A DNA stretch of 64,000 nucleotides from Dictyoglomus turgidum DSM 6724 (lineage in GTDB: Bacteria > Dictyoglomota > Dictyoglomia > Dictyoglomales > Dictyoglomaceae), in the NCBI RefSeq assembly GCF_000021645.1, contig NC_011661.1:404723-468722 (forward strand), written 5' to 3'. Shown piece after piece: positions 17,315-25,873 of the stretch (the first letter of the stretch is position 1; each line of letters starts with the position of its first letter). The notes beneath the pieces are model-generated. The model was not told the DNA's origin and ran no database searches. It saw only the letters and a program-made list of their open reading frames with translations. The position numbers and the translations under genes were made by a program.

Positions 17315-18267
17315 AGATAAGGTTAAGAATAACTTGGGAAATAATACTTCTCATATTAATTGTTCTGGTCTTTTTAGTAAGTAGTTTTTTCTCGCCTTAC
17401 TTTTTAGATATAGTTAATCTGTTGGACAATACTACAAACTTTATGGAAAAAGGGCTTATTTCTCTTGCAATGACTTACATTATTATAAGTGGCAATATAG
17501 ATATCTCAGTGGCATCTAACATGGGAATGACTTCTGCTTTTATGGGAGTTCTCCATAGAATGGGAACTAATATTTGGATCTGTGCCCTTGTGGGGCTTAT
17601 AATTGCTACCTTAGGAGGTTATTTAAATGGGTATTTGATTGTAAGATTTAGGCTTCCAGCTATTGCAGTGACCTTAGGTACCTATGCTCTGTATAGGGGA
17701 ATAGCTTATATTTTGCTTCAAGATACAGCTGTTGGGATTGAATCAGAGAGCTTTATGTATTTAGGACAGGGTTATATTGCAGGGACTCCTGTTCCTTTTT
17801 CCTTAGTTTTGTACGTTATTTTTGCTATCATTTTTGGTTTTGTCTTACATAAAACCACCTTTGGAAGATATGTTTATTCTATCGGAAATAATGAACAGGC
17901 TTGTAAGTTTTCAGGAATTCCAGTGGAAAAGATAAAAATAGTTCTTTTTACCATTGCTGGTTTTATGTCTGGATTAGGAGCTATTCTTCTTACCTCCCGA
18001 TTGAGTAGCATAAGGCCGGATATTGGTAGTGGTTTGGAGCTTGAGGTTATTGCAACGGTAGTTCTTGGAGGGGTTAGCATTCTTGGAGGATCTGGAAATA
18101 TGATTGGGGTTGTTTTGTCTTTGTTTTTAATTGGTTTCTTAACCTATAGTCTAAATTTGTTAAACATACCCAGCCAGGTAATAACCATAATTATGGGTTC
18201 ACTTCTTGTAGGAACAGTAGTCATATCTAATTTGTTAGAACAAAGAAGGGCAAGGGCAGTCAAATAA
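17311..18267 (+). CDS. Rhamnose-type ABC transporter permease 2
   Basis: The 318-aa integral membrane partner of the preceding permease. Motifs are MTYIIISGNIDISVASNMGMTS, LPAIAVTLGTYALYRGIAYILL, YSIGNNEQACKFSGIPV and LEVIATVVLGGVSILGGSGN. It begins inside the stop of permease 1 (ATGA overlap), so the two are made together, presumably as a heterodimer. It ends 22 bp before the small ASRT-family gene, which belongs to the same transcript. Confidence 0.92.
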   Translation: MKIRLRITWEIILLILIVLVFLVSSFFSPYFLDIVNLLDNTTNFMEKGLISLAMTYIIISGNIDISVASNMGMTSAFMGVLHRMGTNIWICALVGLIIATLGGYLNGYLIVRFRLPAIAVTLGTYALYRGIAYILLQDTAVGIESESFMYLGQGYIAGTPVPFSLVLYVIFAIIFGFVLHKTTFGRYVYSIGNNEQACKFSGIPVEKIKIVLFTIAGFMSGLGAILLTSRLSSIRPDIGSGLELEVIATVVLGGVSILGGSGNMIGVVLSLFLIGFLTYSLNLLNIPSQVITIIMGSLLVGTVVISNLLEQRRARAVK

Positions 18268-18289
18268 AGAGAAAGGTGGTGTGAAGAAT

Positions 18290-18664
18290 ATGAATAAAGA
18301 AATAGGTGCAAAGATTTGGCTTATTCCTGATGCTTATTTGCCTGAAATTGGCGATCCTAATTTACCAAGCCATGAATCAACTTGTATTTTAAATGTTAAT
18401 GATAAACCCGCTAAGGTTAAATTCACTTTTTATTTTGAAGATAGGGATCCCATAGAATCTAAAGAAATAATTGTACTTCCCGAAAGAACTTGGCATGTAA
18501 GACTGGATAAATCAGAGGAGATTCTTGGAGTTAAACTTGAAAGAAATGTGCCTTTTGCAATAAAGGTGGAGAGTGATGTAAAGATTGTAGTTCAGCATTC
18601 AAGACTGGATACTCGTCAACCTAATCTTTCTTATATGACTGCCATAGCATGGAATGTTGATTAA
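18290..18664 (+). CDS. ASRT-family protein (sensory rhodopsin transducer-like) in a sugar operon
   Basis: A 124-aa soluble protein. WLIPDAYLPEIGDPNLPSHE, STCILNVNDKPAKVKFTFYF, IVLPERTWHVRLD and VVQHSRLDTRQPNLSYMTAIAW match the family named after the Anabaena sensory rhodopsin transducer, a small beta-sandwich that forms tetramers. No rhodopsin is present. The family also occurs next to sugar genes, and a sugar-binding or accessory enzyme role is plausible but unproven. The ATG at 18290 is preferred over GTG 18281 because the SD (AGGTGG) is too close to the latter. It is the last gene before a gap with a new promoter-like sequence. Confidence 0.75.
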   Translation: MNKEIGAKIWLIPDAYLPEIGDPNLPSHESTCILNVNDKPAKVKFTFYFEDRDPIESKEIIVLPERTWHVRLDKSEEILGVKLERNVPFAIKVESDVKIVVQHSRLDTRQPNLSYMTAIAWNVD

Positions 18665-18676
18665 TGTTATTTTAAC

Positions 18677-18709
18677 TTGACATTGTGCTTATAGATGATA
18701 CTATATAAT
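18677..18709 (+). promoter_or_regulatory. Possible internal promoter before the E1 dehydrogenase gene
   Basis: TTGACA (18677-18682) is perfect and TATAAT occurs at 18704-18709, but the 21-bp spacer is too long. TACTAT at 18699-18704 gives 16 bp. The A-rich stretch after it looks like an untranslated leader. The promoter is plausible but its exact -10 is unclear. Confidence 0.45.
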
Positions 18710-18785
18710 GAAAAAAAATAAAAAATAAAATTGAAATAAAACGAAAATAAAAATAAAAAACTGGGTAAGATAGGAGGTGTTTAGA

Positions 18786-21161
18786 TTGCCAAAAGAAATA
18801 CCTGTACTTCCAGAATTTGAACCAGGATATATTGAGGTAGGTGGAAAGGTACCTAAGTTTCAATATAGAAAATCTTTAAAAGAAGAATTAAAAGAGGGGA
18901 GCATAACTAAAGAAGAGAGCATAGATCTTTTCAAATGTATGCTTATGATCCGAAATTTTGAAGAGATGATCTATGAGTTAAGGGTTAATAAAGGTAAATA
19001 TGGGAATATTAGGTATCTATATATAGGTGCTACTCATCTTTCCATTGGACAGGAAGCAGTTCCCACAGGCGGAATTTCAGTTATTAAGAAGGATGATTAT
19101 ATTACTAGTACCCATAGAGGGCATGGTGATGCCATAGCTAAAAGCTATTTTGGATTAAAAGATATGAGTGAAGAGGAGCTGATAGCTTTTATTGAAAATA
19201 ACAAAGAAATTGCAAATTTTTTAGGATATGATTGGAAGAACAAAAATAAAAATATTCTTTATCAATATGCCCTTGATATTGAATTATTCAAAGCAATAGG
19301 GGAGCTTTTTGGAAAAGAGTGGGGTGCTTGTAGGGGAAGAGGAGGATCCATGCATATTGCGGACTTTAGTGTAGGACATTTGGGGGCAAATGCTATTGTT
19401 GGTGGTAGTATGGGAATAGCTGTAGGGTCTGCTATGGCTTCAAGATATATGGAAGATGGTAGAGTAACTTTATGTTTTATAGGGGATGGAGCAATGAATA
19501 CAGGAATAGCTCATGAGGCAATAAATATGGCATGTATGGCACAATTTACTAATGGTCTTATGAGTAAAAAATTTGGAGTTCCTGTAATATTTATGGTTAT
19601 GAATAACCAATATGGTGAGTCTGGACAACAAAGGGGCGAAGTAACAGGAATAGATTTTATTGCAGAGAGAGGTTTTGCGTATAGTAAGAATGGTATGCAT
19701 GCAGAAGTAGTAAATGCTATGAATGTGCTTGCAGTAAGAGATGCAGTCAAAAGAGCCGTGGAAAGGATAAGAAAAGGAGAGGGGCCAGTTCTTCTTGAAT
19801 TTTGGGGATACAGATTTATGGGACATTCTTTAAGTGATACTTTGGAAAAACCAGAAAATGGTACTTATAGAACCTACAATGAGTTACAAGCATGGAAAAA
19901 ATATGATCCATTGGAGATTTATGCGAAAGAGTTGATAGATGCAGGAGTACTTACTCCTCATGAGATTGAAAATCTGAAAAAAGAATATAGACAGAGAAAT
20001 GAGAATATTGCTGCAAAGGTAATTGAATCTCCTAATCCCGACCCTAAGGATATGACAAAATATGTTTTTAAAGAAGACTCCATAGATAGTTTTGTGCCTG
20101 AGAAGTTTAGAAACGTTACAGTGCTTAAGGAACCAAAATTTAAGGACAGAGATCCAGAGGTAGAGATAAACTACAAAGAAGCAATTATTGAGGCATTATA
20201 TCAAGAAATGAGGAGAGATGGAAGAGTACTAATGTGGGGAGAAGATATAGCTGATTATGGTGGTTCTTTTGGAGAAACAAAGGGACTCTTAGAAATATTT
20301 GGAAGGGATAGGATATTTAACACCGCAATTTCTGAAGCAGCAATAGTAGGAGCAGGAGTTGGAGCGGCAATGAGAGGTCTGAGGCCTGTGGTGGAGATAA
20401 TGTATATAGACTTTATTTTAATTGCTATGGATCAAATAGCAAATCAAGCTGCTAAAATGCGCTATATGTCAGGAGGACAAGCGGAAATTCCTCTCACCAT
20501 AATAACCACTATTGGTGGTGGTAAAGGATATGCAGGTCAACATTCTCAGAGTATTGAGTCAATTTTGACCCATTTCCCTGGATTAAAAGTTGTTGCTCCA
20601 TCAGATGCTTATGATGCCAAAGGTTTATTGATAGCTTCTATAAGGGACAAAAATCCTGTAATTTATATAGAGCATCAAAATTTACTTCAAGATCCTTTAT
20701 TACTTTCTTTGTCCAAGAGAAAAGTCCCCAAAGAAGATTATATAGTCCCTATTGGTAAAGCAGACATTAAGAGAAGAGCTAAAAATTATGATAAAAGTGT
20801 TACTGTAGTTTCGTGGTCTGCCATGATTTACGCCGTATTAAAAGCAGCAGAGGAATTGGAAAAAGAGGGTATTGAATTGGAGGTAGTAGATCTTAGAAGT
20901 CTCTATCCTTTAGATATGGATACTATTATTGATTCTGTAAAGAGGACAAGAAGGTTTGCTGTTGTTACACAAGCTGTGGAATTCATGTCTCTATCTTCCG
21001 AGATAATAACTCAACTTTATCAAAAAGCCTCATCTTTTCTTATTAGACCTCCAATAAGAATAGGCGCTCCTTTTTGTCCTCCACCAGCTTCTCCTGTTCT
21101 TGAAAAAGCATACTTACCTAATGACAAAAGAATTATAGAAGAAATTAAAAAGTTATTCTAA
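18786..21161 (+). CDS. Fused E1 alpha-beta subunit of a thiamine-dependent 2-oxoacid/acetoin dehydrogenase-like complex
   Basis: A 791-aa fusion. Residues about 1-430 are the alpha subunit, with GATHLSIGQEAVPTG, THRGHGDAIAKS, RGRGGSMHIAD and the thiamine-diphosphate motif GDGAMNTG (from residue 233) ending in NNQYGES. Residues about 455-791 are the beta subunit (YKEAIIEALYQEMRRDGRVLMWGEDI, NTAISEAAIVGAGVGAAMRGLRPVVEIMY, GGGKGYAGQHSQS, VVDLRSLYPLD). Start is TTG 18786 with AGGAGGTG 7 nt upstream. Lipoyl and E2 genes follow directly. Pyruvate, acetoin or a sugar-derived keto compound could be the substrate; the deoxysugar context favours the last, as an inference. Confidence 0.88.
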   Translation: MPKEIPVLPEFEPGYIEVGGKVPKFQYRKSLKEELKEGSITKEESIDLFKCMLMIRNFEEMIYELRVNKGKYGNIRYLYIGATHLSIGQEAVPTGGISVIKKDDYITSTHRGHGDAIAKSYFGLKDMSEEELIAFIENNKEIANFLGYDWKNKNKNILYQYALDIELFKAIGELFGKEWGACRGRGGSMHIADFSVGHLGANAIVGGSMGIAVGSAMASRYMEDGRVTLCFIGDGAMNTGIAHEAINMACMAQFTNGLMSKKFGVPVIFMVMNNQYGESGQQRGEVTGIDFIAERGFAYSKNGMHAEVVNAMNVLAVRDAVKRAVERIRKGEGPVLLEFWGYRFMGHSLSDTLEKPENGTYRTYNELQAWKKYDPLEIYAKELIDAGVLTPHEIENLKKEYRQRNENIAAKVIESPNPDPKDMTKYVFKEDSIDSFVPEKFRNVTVLKEPKFKDRDPEVEINYKEAIIEALYQEMRRDGRVLMWGEDIADYGGSFGETKGLLEIFGRDRIFNTAISEAAIVGAGVGAAMRGLRPVVEIMYIDFILIAMDQIANQAAKMRYMSGGQAEIPLTIITTIGGGKGYAGQHSQSIESILTHFPGLKVVAPSDAYDAKGLLIASIRDKNPVIYIEHQNLLQDPLLLSLSKRKVPKEDYIVPIGKADIKRRAKNYDKSVTVVSWSAMIYAVLKAAEELEKEGIELEVVDLRSLYPLDMDTIIDSVKRTRRFAVVTQAVEFMSLSSEIITQLYQKASSFLIRPPIRIGAPFCPPPASPVLEKAYLPNDKRIIEEIKKLF

Positions 21162-21178
21162 CAAGGAGGTAAGAATTT

Positions 21179-21439
21179 ATGGTTAAAAACATTGTTATGC
21201 CTAAGGTTAGCGATGTGATGGAAAACGGTACTGTTACTTCTTGGCTTAAAAAAGAGGGAGATAAAGTGGAAAAGGGTGAGCCTTTATTGGAGATTGAAGT
21301 GGAAAAAGCCATAATGGAGATAGAGAGTGAATACGATGGGTATTTGAGAAAGATACTTGTAAAAGAGGGAGAAACAGTACCTGTAGGAACTGTCTTAGCT
21401 TATATTACTGATACCTTAGATGAAAGTATACCTGAGTAA
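21179..21439 (+). CDS. Free-standing lipoyl-domain protein (E2 N-terminal part)
   Basis: Only 86 residues long and entirely one biotinyl/lipoyl domain: NIVMPKVSDVMENGTVTSWLKKEGDKVEKGEPLLEIEVEKA, then a matching second half. The lipoylation lysine is Lys43 in EVEKA, where most E2 proteins have ETDKA. In ordinary complexes this domain is fused to the E2 catalytic core. Here it is a separate gene 17 bp after E1 and 13 bp before the E2 core, with a strong SD (AAGGAGG). It should carry the acyl group between E1 and E2. Confidence 0.9.
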   Translation: MVKNIVMPKVSDVMENGTVTSWLKKEGDKVEKGEPLLEIEVEKAIMEIESEYDGYLRKILVKEGETVPVGTVLAYITDTLDESIPE

Positions 21440-21452
21440 GGAGGTTTAAACT

Positions 21453-22157
21453 TTGAGTGGTAATAATGTGATAAAGAGAATCCCTTTGAATACAGTAAGA
21501 AGAACTATCGCTGAGAGGTTATTAAAAAGTAAGCAATCAATACCCCATTTTTACGCTATTGCCGAAGTTGATACTACAAACTTAGTTGAGACAAGAGCAA
21601 ATTTTGTTAATGAGAAAAATATAAAAATTTCTTATGATGATTTCATAATTAAGGCTACTGCTCTTTCTATGAAAGAGTTTCCGTTAATAAATGCCCGATT
21701 TAAAGATACAGAGATAGAGCTTTTGGAAGACATAAATGTGGGTTTTGCTGTAGCTTTAGGGGAAGAAGGTGTAGTGGTACCTGTTATAAGAAATGCTGAT
21801 AAAAAGCTTATAGCTCAAATATTTGAAGAAAGGATTTCTCTTGTAGAAAAAGCAAGAAATAGAAAGTTAAGAGTGGAAGATATATCTGATAGAAGCATTA
21901 CTGTAAATAATGTTGGTGTGTTTGGAGTAAGATCTATACTTGCTATAATTAATCCCCCTGAAGTAGCTATTGTTACCTGTGGGGCTATTCAAGATAGAGT
22001 GGTGGTAATTAATGGAGAAATAAAAATTAGGAAGATGATGGATATAACTCTCTCCGCAGATCATAGGGTAATAGATGGGGCATACGGATCTAAGTTTCTC
22101 ATGAAAATAAAGGAGTTTTTAGAGAATCCTGATTTATTATTGAGTAAGGGGGAATAA
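21453..22157 (+). CDS. E2 acyltransferase catalytic core without lipoyl or E3-binding domain
   Basis: The 234-aa protein is just the catalytic domain of 2-oxoacid dehydrogenase E2 (IPLNTVRRTIAERLLKSKQSIPHFYAIAEVD, GFAVALGEEGVVVPVIRNAD, SITVNNVGVFGVRSILAIINPPEVAIVTCGA). It ends with the active-site DHRVIDG: His204 and Asp208. It transfers the acyl group from lipoyl to CoA. The peripheral subunit-binding domain that normally tethers E3 is absent, and no E3 gene is nearby. Start is TTG 21453 with AAGGAGG 8 nt upstream. The dehydrogenase at 22160 follows 2 bp later. Confidence 0.9.
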   Translation: MSGNNVIKRIPLNTVRRTIAERLLKSKQSIPHFYAIAEVDTTNLVETRANFVNEKNIKISYDDFIIKATALSMKEFPLINARFKDTEIELLEDINVGFAVALGEEGVVVPVIRNADKKLIAQIFEERISLVEKARNRKLRVEDISDRSITVNNVGVFGVRSILAIINPPEVAIVTCGAIQDRVVVINGEIKIRKMMDITLSADHRVIDGAYGSKFLMKIKEFLENPDLLLSKGE

Positions 22158-22159
22158 GA

Positions 22160-23431
22160 ATGGAAACAATAGCTTTAAGAATGTATGGGAAGATGGATTT
22201 AAGACTTGAGAAATTTGAACTTCCTGAGATTAAGGAAGATGAAATACTTGCGGAGATAATTTCAGATACCAGTTGTCCTTCCACCTACAAAGAAATTGTT
22301 CAAGGTCCGGATCATCCAAGAGTTCCAAAGGATGTGGACAAAAATCCTGTTATTGTAGGGCATGAAATGGCAGGAGTAATTTTGAAAGTGGGGTCTAAAT
22401 GGAAGGGAAAATATGAGGAGGGTCAAAAGTTTACAATTCAACCTGCTTTGCTGTATGAAAGGGGACCTGTAGGAGTATTAAGTGCTCCAGGATATTCATA
22501 TAAATATTTGGGGGGTCTTGCCACAAAGGTTGTTATTCCTAACGAGGTTATGGAACAAGATTGTCTTTTAATTTATGAGGGTGATGCTTTTTATAAAGCA
22601 TCCTTAATAGAACCTTTGTCGTGCGTGATAGGTGCTGTGAATGCTCAATATCATACTAGGGAAAATTCTTATGAGCATATCATGGGGATAAAACGTGGAG
22701 GGAAGACTGCCATTCTTGGTGGTGCAGGACCTATGGGTCTTGCTTTTCTTGCCTATCTTATTTATGGTCCTCAGAATCCAAGCTTACTTGTTATCACTGA
22801 TATTGATGATGCAAAGTTGCAAAGAGCTATGAAGGCTTTTCCCAAAGAAGAAGTTAATAAAAAGGGAATAGATATTAGGTTTGTGAACCCAACAAGAGAT
22901 CAATCCTATAAAGAAATAAAATATGATGATATTTTTATTTTATATCCAAGTCCTAAGCTGGTTGAGGAGGCAGACTCTCTTCTTGCAAGAGATGGTTGCT
23001 TAAACTTCTTTGCAGGACCTACTGATCATAATTTCATTGCTTGTGTTAATTTTTATAAGGTTCATTATGATAAACATCATTTTGTGGCTACATCGGGTGG
23101 TAATGCTGATGATATGAAAATAGCATTAGATCTTATACAAAGGGGAGTTATAGACCCTTCCCCTATGATTACCCATATAGGTGGACTTAATGTAGCAAGA
23201 GATGTGCTTTTAAATTTCCCTAATATCTCTGGGGGTAAAAAGTTAATCTATACCCATATAAGATTTCCATTGTCAGAAATAGAGGATTTTGAGAGATTAA
23301 GTGTAGAGGGTCCTGAGGAATTGAAAGATATATACAGAGATTTAGCTCAAATAGTGAAGGATAATAATGGCTGGTGGTGTAAAGAAGCTGAAGAATATCT
23401 ACTAAAAAGGGGGGAGAAAATAGATGTGTGA
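22160..23431 (+). CDS. Zinc-type medium-chain dehydrogenase, L-sorbose-1-phosphate reductase-like
   Basis: The 423-aa chain is an MDR enzyme: a GroES-like N-terminal half with PVIVGHEMAGVILKVG, then a Rossmann half with GGKTAILGGAGPMGLAFLAYLI. The length and the late segments (HFVATSGGNADDMKIALDLI, PSPMITHIGGLNVARDVL) fit the SorE-type sugar-phosphate reductase subgroup rather than simple alcohol dehydrogenases. It probably oxidises or reduces a sugar or sugar phosphate. It overlaps the following SDR gene by 8 bp, so the two are translationally coupled, like a sorE/srlD-type pair. The exact substrate is unknown. Confidence 0.75.
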   Translation: METIALRMYGKMDLRLEKFELPEIKEDEILAEIISDTSCPSTYKEIVQGPDHPRVPKDVDKNPVIVGHEMAGVILKVGSKWKGKYEEGQKFTIQPALLYERGPVGVLSAPGYSYKYLGGLATKVVIPNEVMEQDCLLIYEGDAFYKASLIEPLSCVIGAVNAQYHTRENSYEHIMGIKRGGKTAILGGAGPMGLAFLAYLIYGPQNPSLLVITDIDDAKLQRAMKAFPKEEVNKKGIDIRFVNPTRDQSYKEIKYDDIFILYPSPKLVEEADSLLARDGCLNFFAGPTDHNFIACVNFYKVHYDKHHFVATSGGNADDMKIALDLIQRGVIDPSPMITHIGGLNVARDVLLNFPNISGGKKLIYTHIRFPLSEIEDFERLSVEGPEELKDIYRDLAQIVKDNNGWWCKEAEEYLLKRGEKIDV

Positions 23432-24221
23432 TTGCCAAAGATTAAAAAATAGAGTGGCAATTGTTACAGGTGCAGCTCAAGGGCTTGGAGAAGCTCTTTC
23501 TTATAGACTTGCAAAAGAAGGATGTAATGTAACTGTAGCTGATATAAAAGTAGAAAAGCTTCAAGAAGTGGCAAAAAGGATTGAAGAGGAATATGGCAGT
23601 AAGGCTCTTGCGGTCAAGTGCGATGTTACTAACGAGGAAGATGTAAAAAATATGGTAGAAAAAACTGTTGAGACTTTTGGAAAACTTGATATAATGGTAG
23701 CTAATGCTGGTATTTTAATTGCTCATGATATTACGGAATTTCCTCTTGAGGATTGGAAGAAGGTAATAGATGTTAATTTAACGGGATATTTTCTTTGCGC
23801 AAGAGAGGCTGCCAAGGTAATGGTAAAACAGAAATCCGGAGTAATAATTCAGATTAATTCAAAATCAGGAAAGAAAGGGAGTTTTAGAAATGCTGCTTAT
23901 TCTGCCTCAAAATTTGGAGGAATAGGATTTACCCAAAGTATTGCATTAGATCTTGCACCGCATAATGTAAGGGTAGTGGCGGTATGTCCAGGAGATCTTT
24001 TGGATTCTCCATTATGGAAGGAAAGCCTTTATGATCAATATGCTAAAAGATTGGGAATAAGTAAAGAAGAGGTAAGAGAAAGATATTTAAAGCAGATACC
24101 TCTTGGTAGGGCATGTACTTATGATGATGTGGCAAATGTAGTGGTATTTCTTGCAAGCGATGAAGCTTCTTATATTACTGGAGATGCAGTAAATGTAAGT
24201 GGTGGGGTAGAAATGAGGTGA
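23424..24221 (+). CDS. Short-chain dehydrogenase, sorbitol-6-phosphate dehydrogenase-like
   Basis: A 265-aa Rossmann enzyme with VAIVTGAAQGLGEAL, CDVTNEEDV, NAG and catalytic Ser in QINSKSGKKGS. YSASKFGGIGFTQSIALDLA holds the YxxxK pair. Several stretches (VNLTGYFLCAREAAKVM, QINSKSGK, PGDLLDSPLW, LGISKEEV) are characteristic of the SrlD subgroup, which converts sorbitol-6-phosphate to fructose-6-phosphate. In a rhamnose/fucose operon it may act on a deoxysugar (phosphate) or on lactaldehyde. It overlaps the preceding dehydrogenase, and the TIM-barrel gene begins 4 bp after its end. Confidence 0.82.
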   Translation: MCDCQRLKNRVAIVTGAAQGLGEALSYRLAKEGCNVTVADIKVEKLQEVAKRIEEEYGSKALAVKCDVTNEEDVKNMVEKTVETFGKLDIMVANAGILIAHDITEFPLEDWKKVIDVNLTGYFLCAREAAKVMVKQKSGVIIQINSKSGKKGSFRNAAYSASKFGGIGFTQSIALDLAPHNVRVVAVCPGDLLDSPLWKESLYDQYAKRLGISKEEVRERYLKQIPLGRACTYDDVANVVVFLASDEASYITGDAVNVSGGVEMR

Positions 24222-24225
24222 AGAA

Positions 24226-25215
24226 ATGAAGGTACATATAGATATCGGTATTAATGGGGCTTTTTTGACAAGAAGGTGGGAAGATCCTGAGAATTTTATA
24301 AAACTTACTAAGGAATTAGGATATGACTATCATTCTTTTTGTAGTGATGTTTTAGACCCATTTTTTAGTGGAGATAAAATTTATCAGATAGAAACTGCAA
24401 AGAAGATAAGAGAGTATGCAGAAAAATATAATGTTAAAATATGGGACTATTACACAGGTATGGCAACTCATAGGTTTCATGGTCTATCTCACAGTGATGA
24501 AAGAGTAAGACAAAGAATGAAGGAATGGATAATATCTGCTATGGACATTGTTAAAGAAATGGGGGCAAAATATCTTGGAGGACATTGGGATGCTTTATCT
24601 GTGGAAGTTTTGCAAGATCCAGAAAAGACAAGAGAAAGGATCAAGTATGTTTATGAAACTTTTAAAGAACTTGCAAAGATAGCAAAAGAAAAAGGACTTT
24701 TAGGTATATCTAATGAACAAATGTATATACCCAGTGAAAAACCCTGGACTCTTCAAGAGGCTGAAGAATTTCTTATTGAAGTAAATAAAAAAAATGACGG
24801 TGTTCCTATATATATAACCATTGATGTGGGACATCAAGCTGGAATGCACTATGGTCTTTCTGGAGAAGATTTATCCTATGAAGAATGGTTAAAAAGGTTT
24901 GCAGTATTCTCCCCTATAATTCATTTACAACAAACTACGAGGGATGCTAGTGCGCATTGGCCCTTTACTGAAGAGTATAACGCTATAGGTCATGTAAAGA
25001 TTGAGAAAGTTCTTTCTGCAATTGAATACTCTTTCAAGCATTATAAAGAAAGTCCTATTTCTCAGTATTTAAAGCCTGTGGAAGAAATTATTCTTATTGC
25101 TGAAATTATTCCTTCATCTACGAAAACTGAGGAAAAACTTTTGAAAGAACTTAAAGAAACTGCTGAATATTTGAGGAATTATATTCCCAAAGGAGGAATT
25201 TATTATGAATTCTGA
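24226..25215 (+). CDS. Xylose-isomerase-like TIM-barrel protein (sugar isomerase/epimerase)
   Basis: A 329-aa AP-endonuclease-2 fold protein. Candidate metal ligands sit in the expected places: Glu in GISNEQMYIP, Asp-His in ITIDVGHQAG and His in IIHLQQTTRD. These proteins isomerise or epimerise sugars or sugar phosphates, and a few are decarboxylases or hydrolases. The subgroup (GAKYLGGHWDALS, PSEKPWTLQEAEEFL) is not one I can name. It lies between the SrlD-like dehydrogenase and the class II aldolase and overlaps the aldolase by 11 bp, so it should supply or use the same intermediate. Confidence 0.72.
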   Translation: MKVHIDIGINGAFLTRRWEDPENFIKLTKELGYDYHSFCSDVLDPFFSGDKIYQIETAKKIREYAEKYNVKIWDYYTGMATHRFHGLSHSDERVRQRMKEWIISAMDIVKEMGAKYLGGHWDALSVEVLQDPEKTRERIKYVYETFKELAKIAKEKGLLGISNEQMYIPSEKPWTLQEAEEFLIEVNKKNDGVPIYITIDVGHQAGMHYGLSGEDLSYEEWLKRFAVFSPIIHLQQTTRDASAHWPFTEEYNAIGHVKIEKVLSAIEYSFKHYKESPISQYLKPVEEIILIAEIIPSSTKTEEKLLKELKETAEYLRNYIPKGGIYYEF

Positions 25216-25873
25216 AATAGAGAAGGTAAAAAGGGAACTTGTAAAAATAGGGAAAAGGATAGCACAGGAAAATTTAATTGTGGGACCTGGAGGAAATATT
25301 AGTGCAAAAGTTGGAAATAGAGTTTATATAAAGGCGAGCGGTATTTCTTTTGAAGATGCCACAGAAGATGACTATATTGGTGTTGATTTTAATTCTGGCG
25401 AAGTAATTGAAGGTGATAAAAAACCTTCTTCCGAAATATGGATGCATCTTGAATGTTATAAAGTAAGAGAGGATGTTAAGGCAGTAGTACACACCCATCC
25501 TATATATTCAATTGCTTATGCTTTTCAAGATGAACCTTTAAAATTATTCACACCTGATATGGTGGCTCTTCTTGGGGGAGAAATTCCTGTAGTAGAATAT
25601 GTGGTGCCCGGTGGTAAGGAGTTTGCAGGAGTAGTTGGAGGCGTTATAAAAAATCATAATGGGGTCCTTGTTAAAAATCATGGATTGGTAACAGTAGGAA
25701 GTAATCTCAAAGAAGCGCTTTATAGAACTCTCTTAATTGAGAATTCCATAAAGACAATATTTGTAGCAAAATTGTTTGGTAAGATGGGCTTCTTTACAAA
25801 AGAACAAATTGAAGAAATTGACAGCTTAGAGGTGGAAAAATATAGGAGAAAACTACTAAAAGAAAAAGGTTGA
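25205..25873 (+). CDS. Class II aldolase (fuculose/rhamnulose phosphate aldolase family)
   Basis: A 222-aa protein of the AraD/FucA family: GPGGNISAKV, KASG for phosphate binding, PSSEIWMH with the catalytic glutamate, zinc ligands in VVHTHP and a further His in LVKNHGLVTVG. The expected reaction is cleavage of L-fuculose-1-phosphate or L-rhamnulose-1-phosphate to dihydroxyacetone phosphate and L-lactaldehyde. Rhamnose isomerase and rhamnulokinase lie just downstream and fucose isomerase upstream, so it may serve both pathways. The subgroup also contains epimerases and decarboxylases. SD AAAGGAGG lies inside the end of the TIM-barrel gene. Confidence 0.82.
   Translation: MNSEIEKVKRELVKIGKRIAQENLIVGPGGNISAKVGNRVYIKASGISFEDATEDDYIGVDFNSGEVIEGDKKPSSEIWMHLECYKVREDVKAVVHTHPIYSIAYAFQDEPLKLFTPDMVALLGGEIPVVEYVVPGGKEFAGVVGGVIKNHNGVLVKNHGLVTVGSNLKEALYRTLLIENSIKTIFVAKLFGKMGFFTKEQIEEIDSLEVEKYRRKLLKEKG

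Noticed and set aside
19470-19826. 118-codon minus-strand frame inside the E1 gene
   Set aside because: It is antisense to the thiamine-binding region of E1, which is unmistakably coding.
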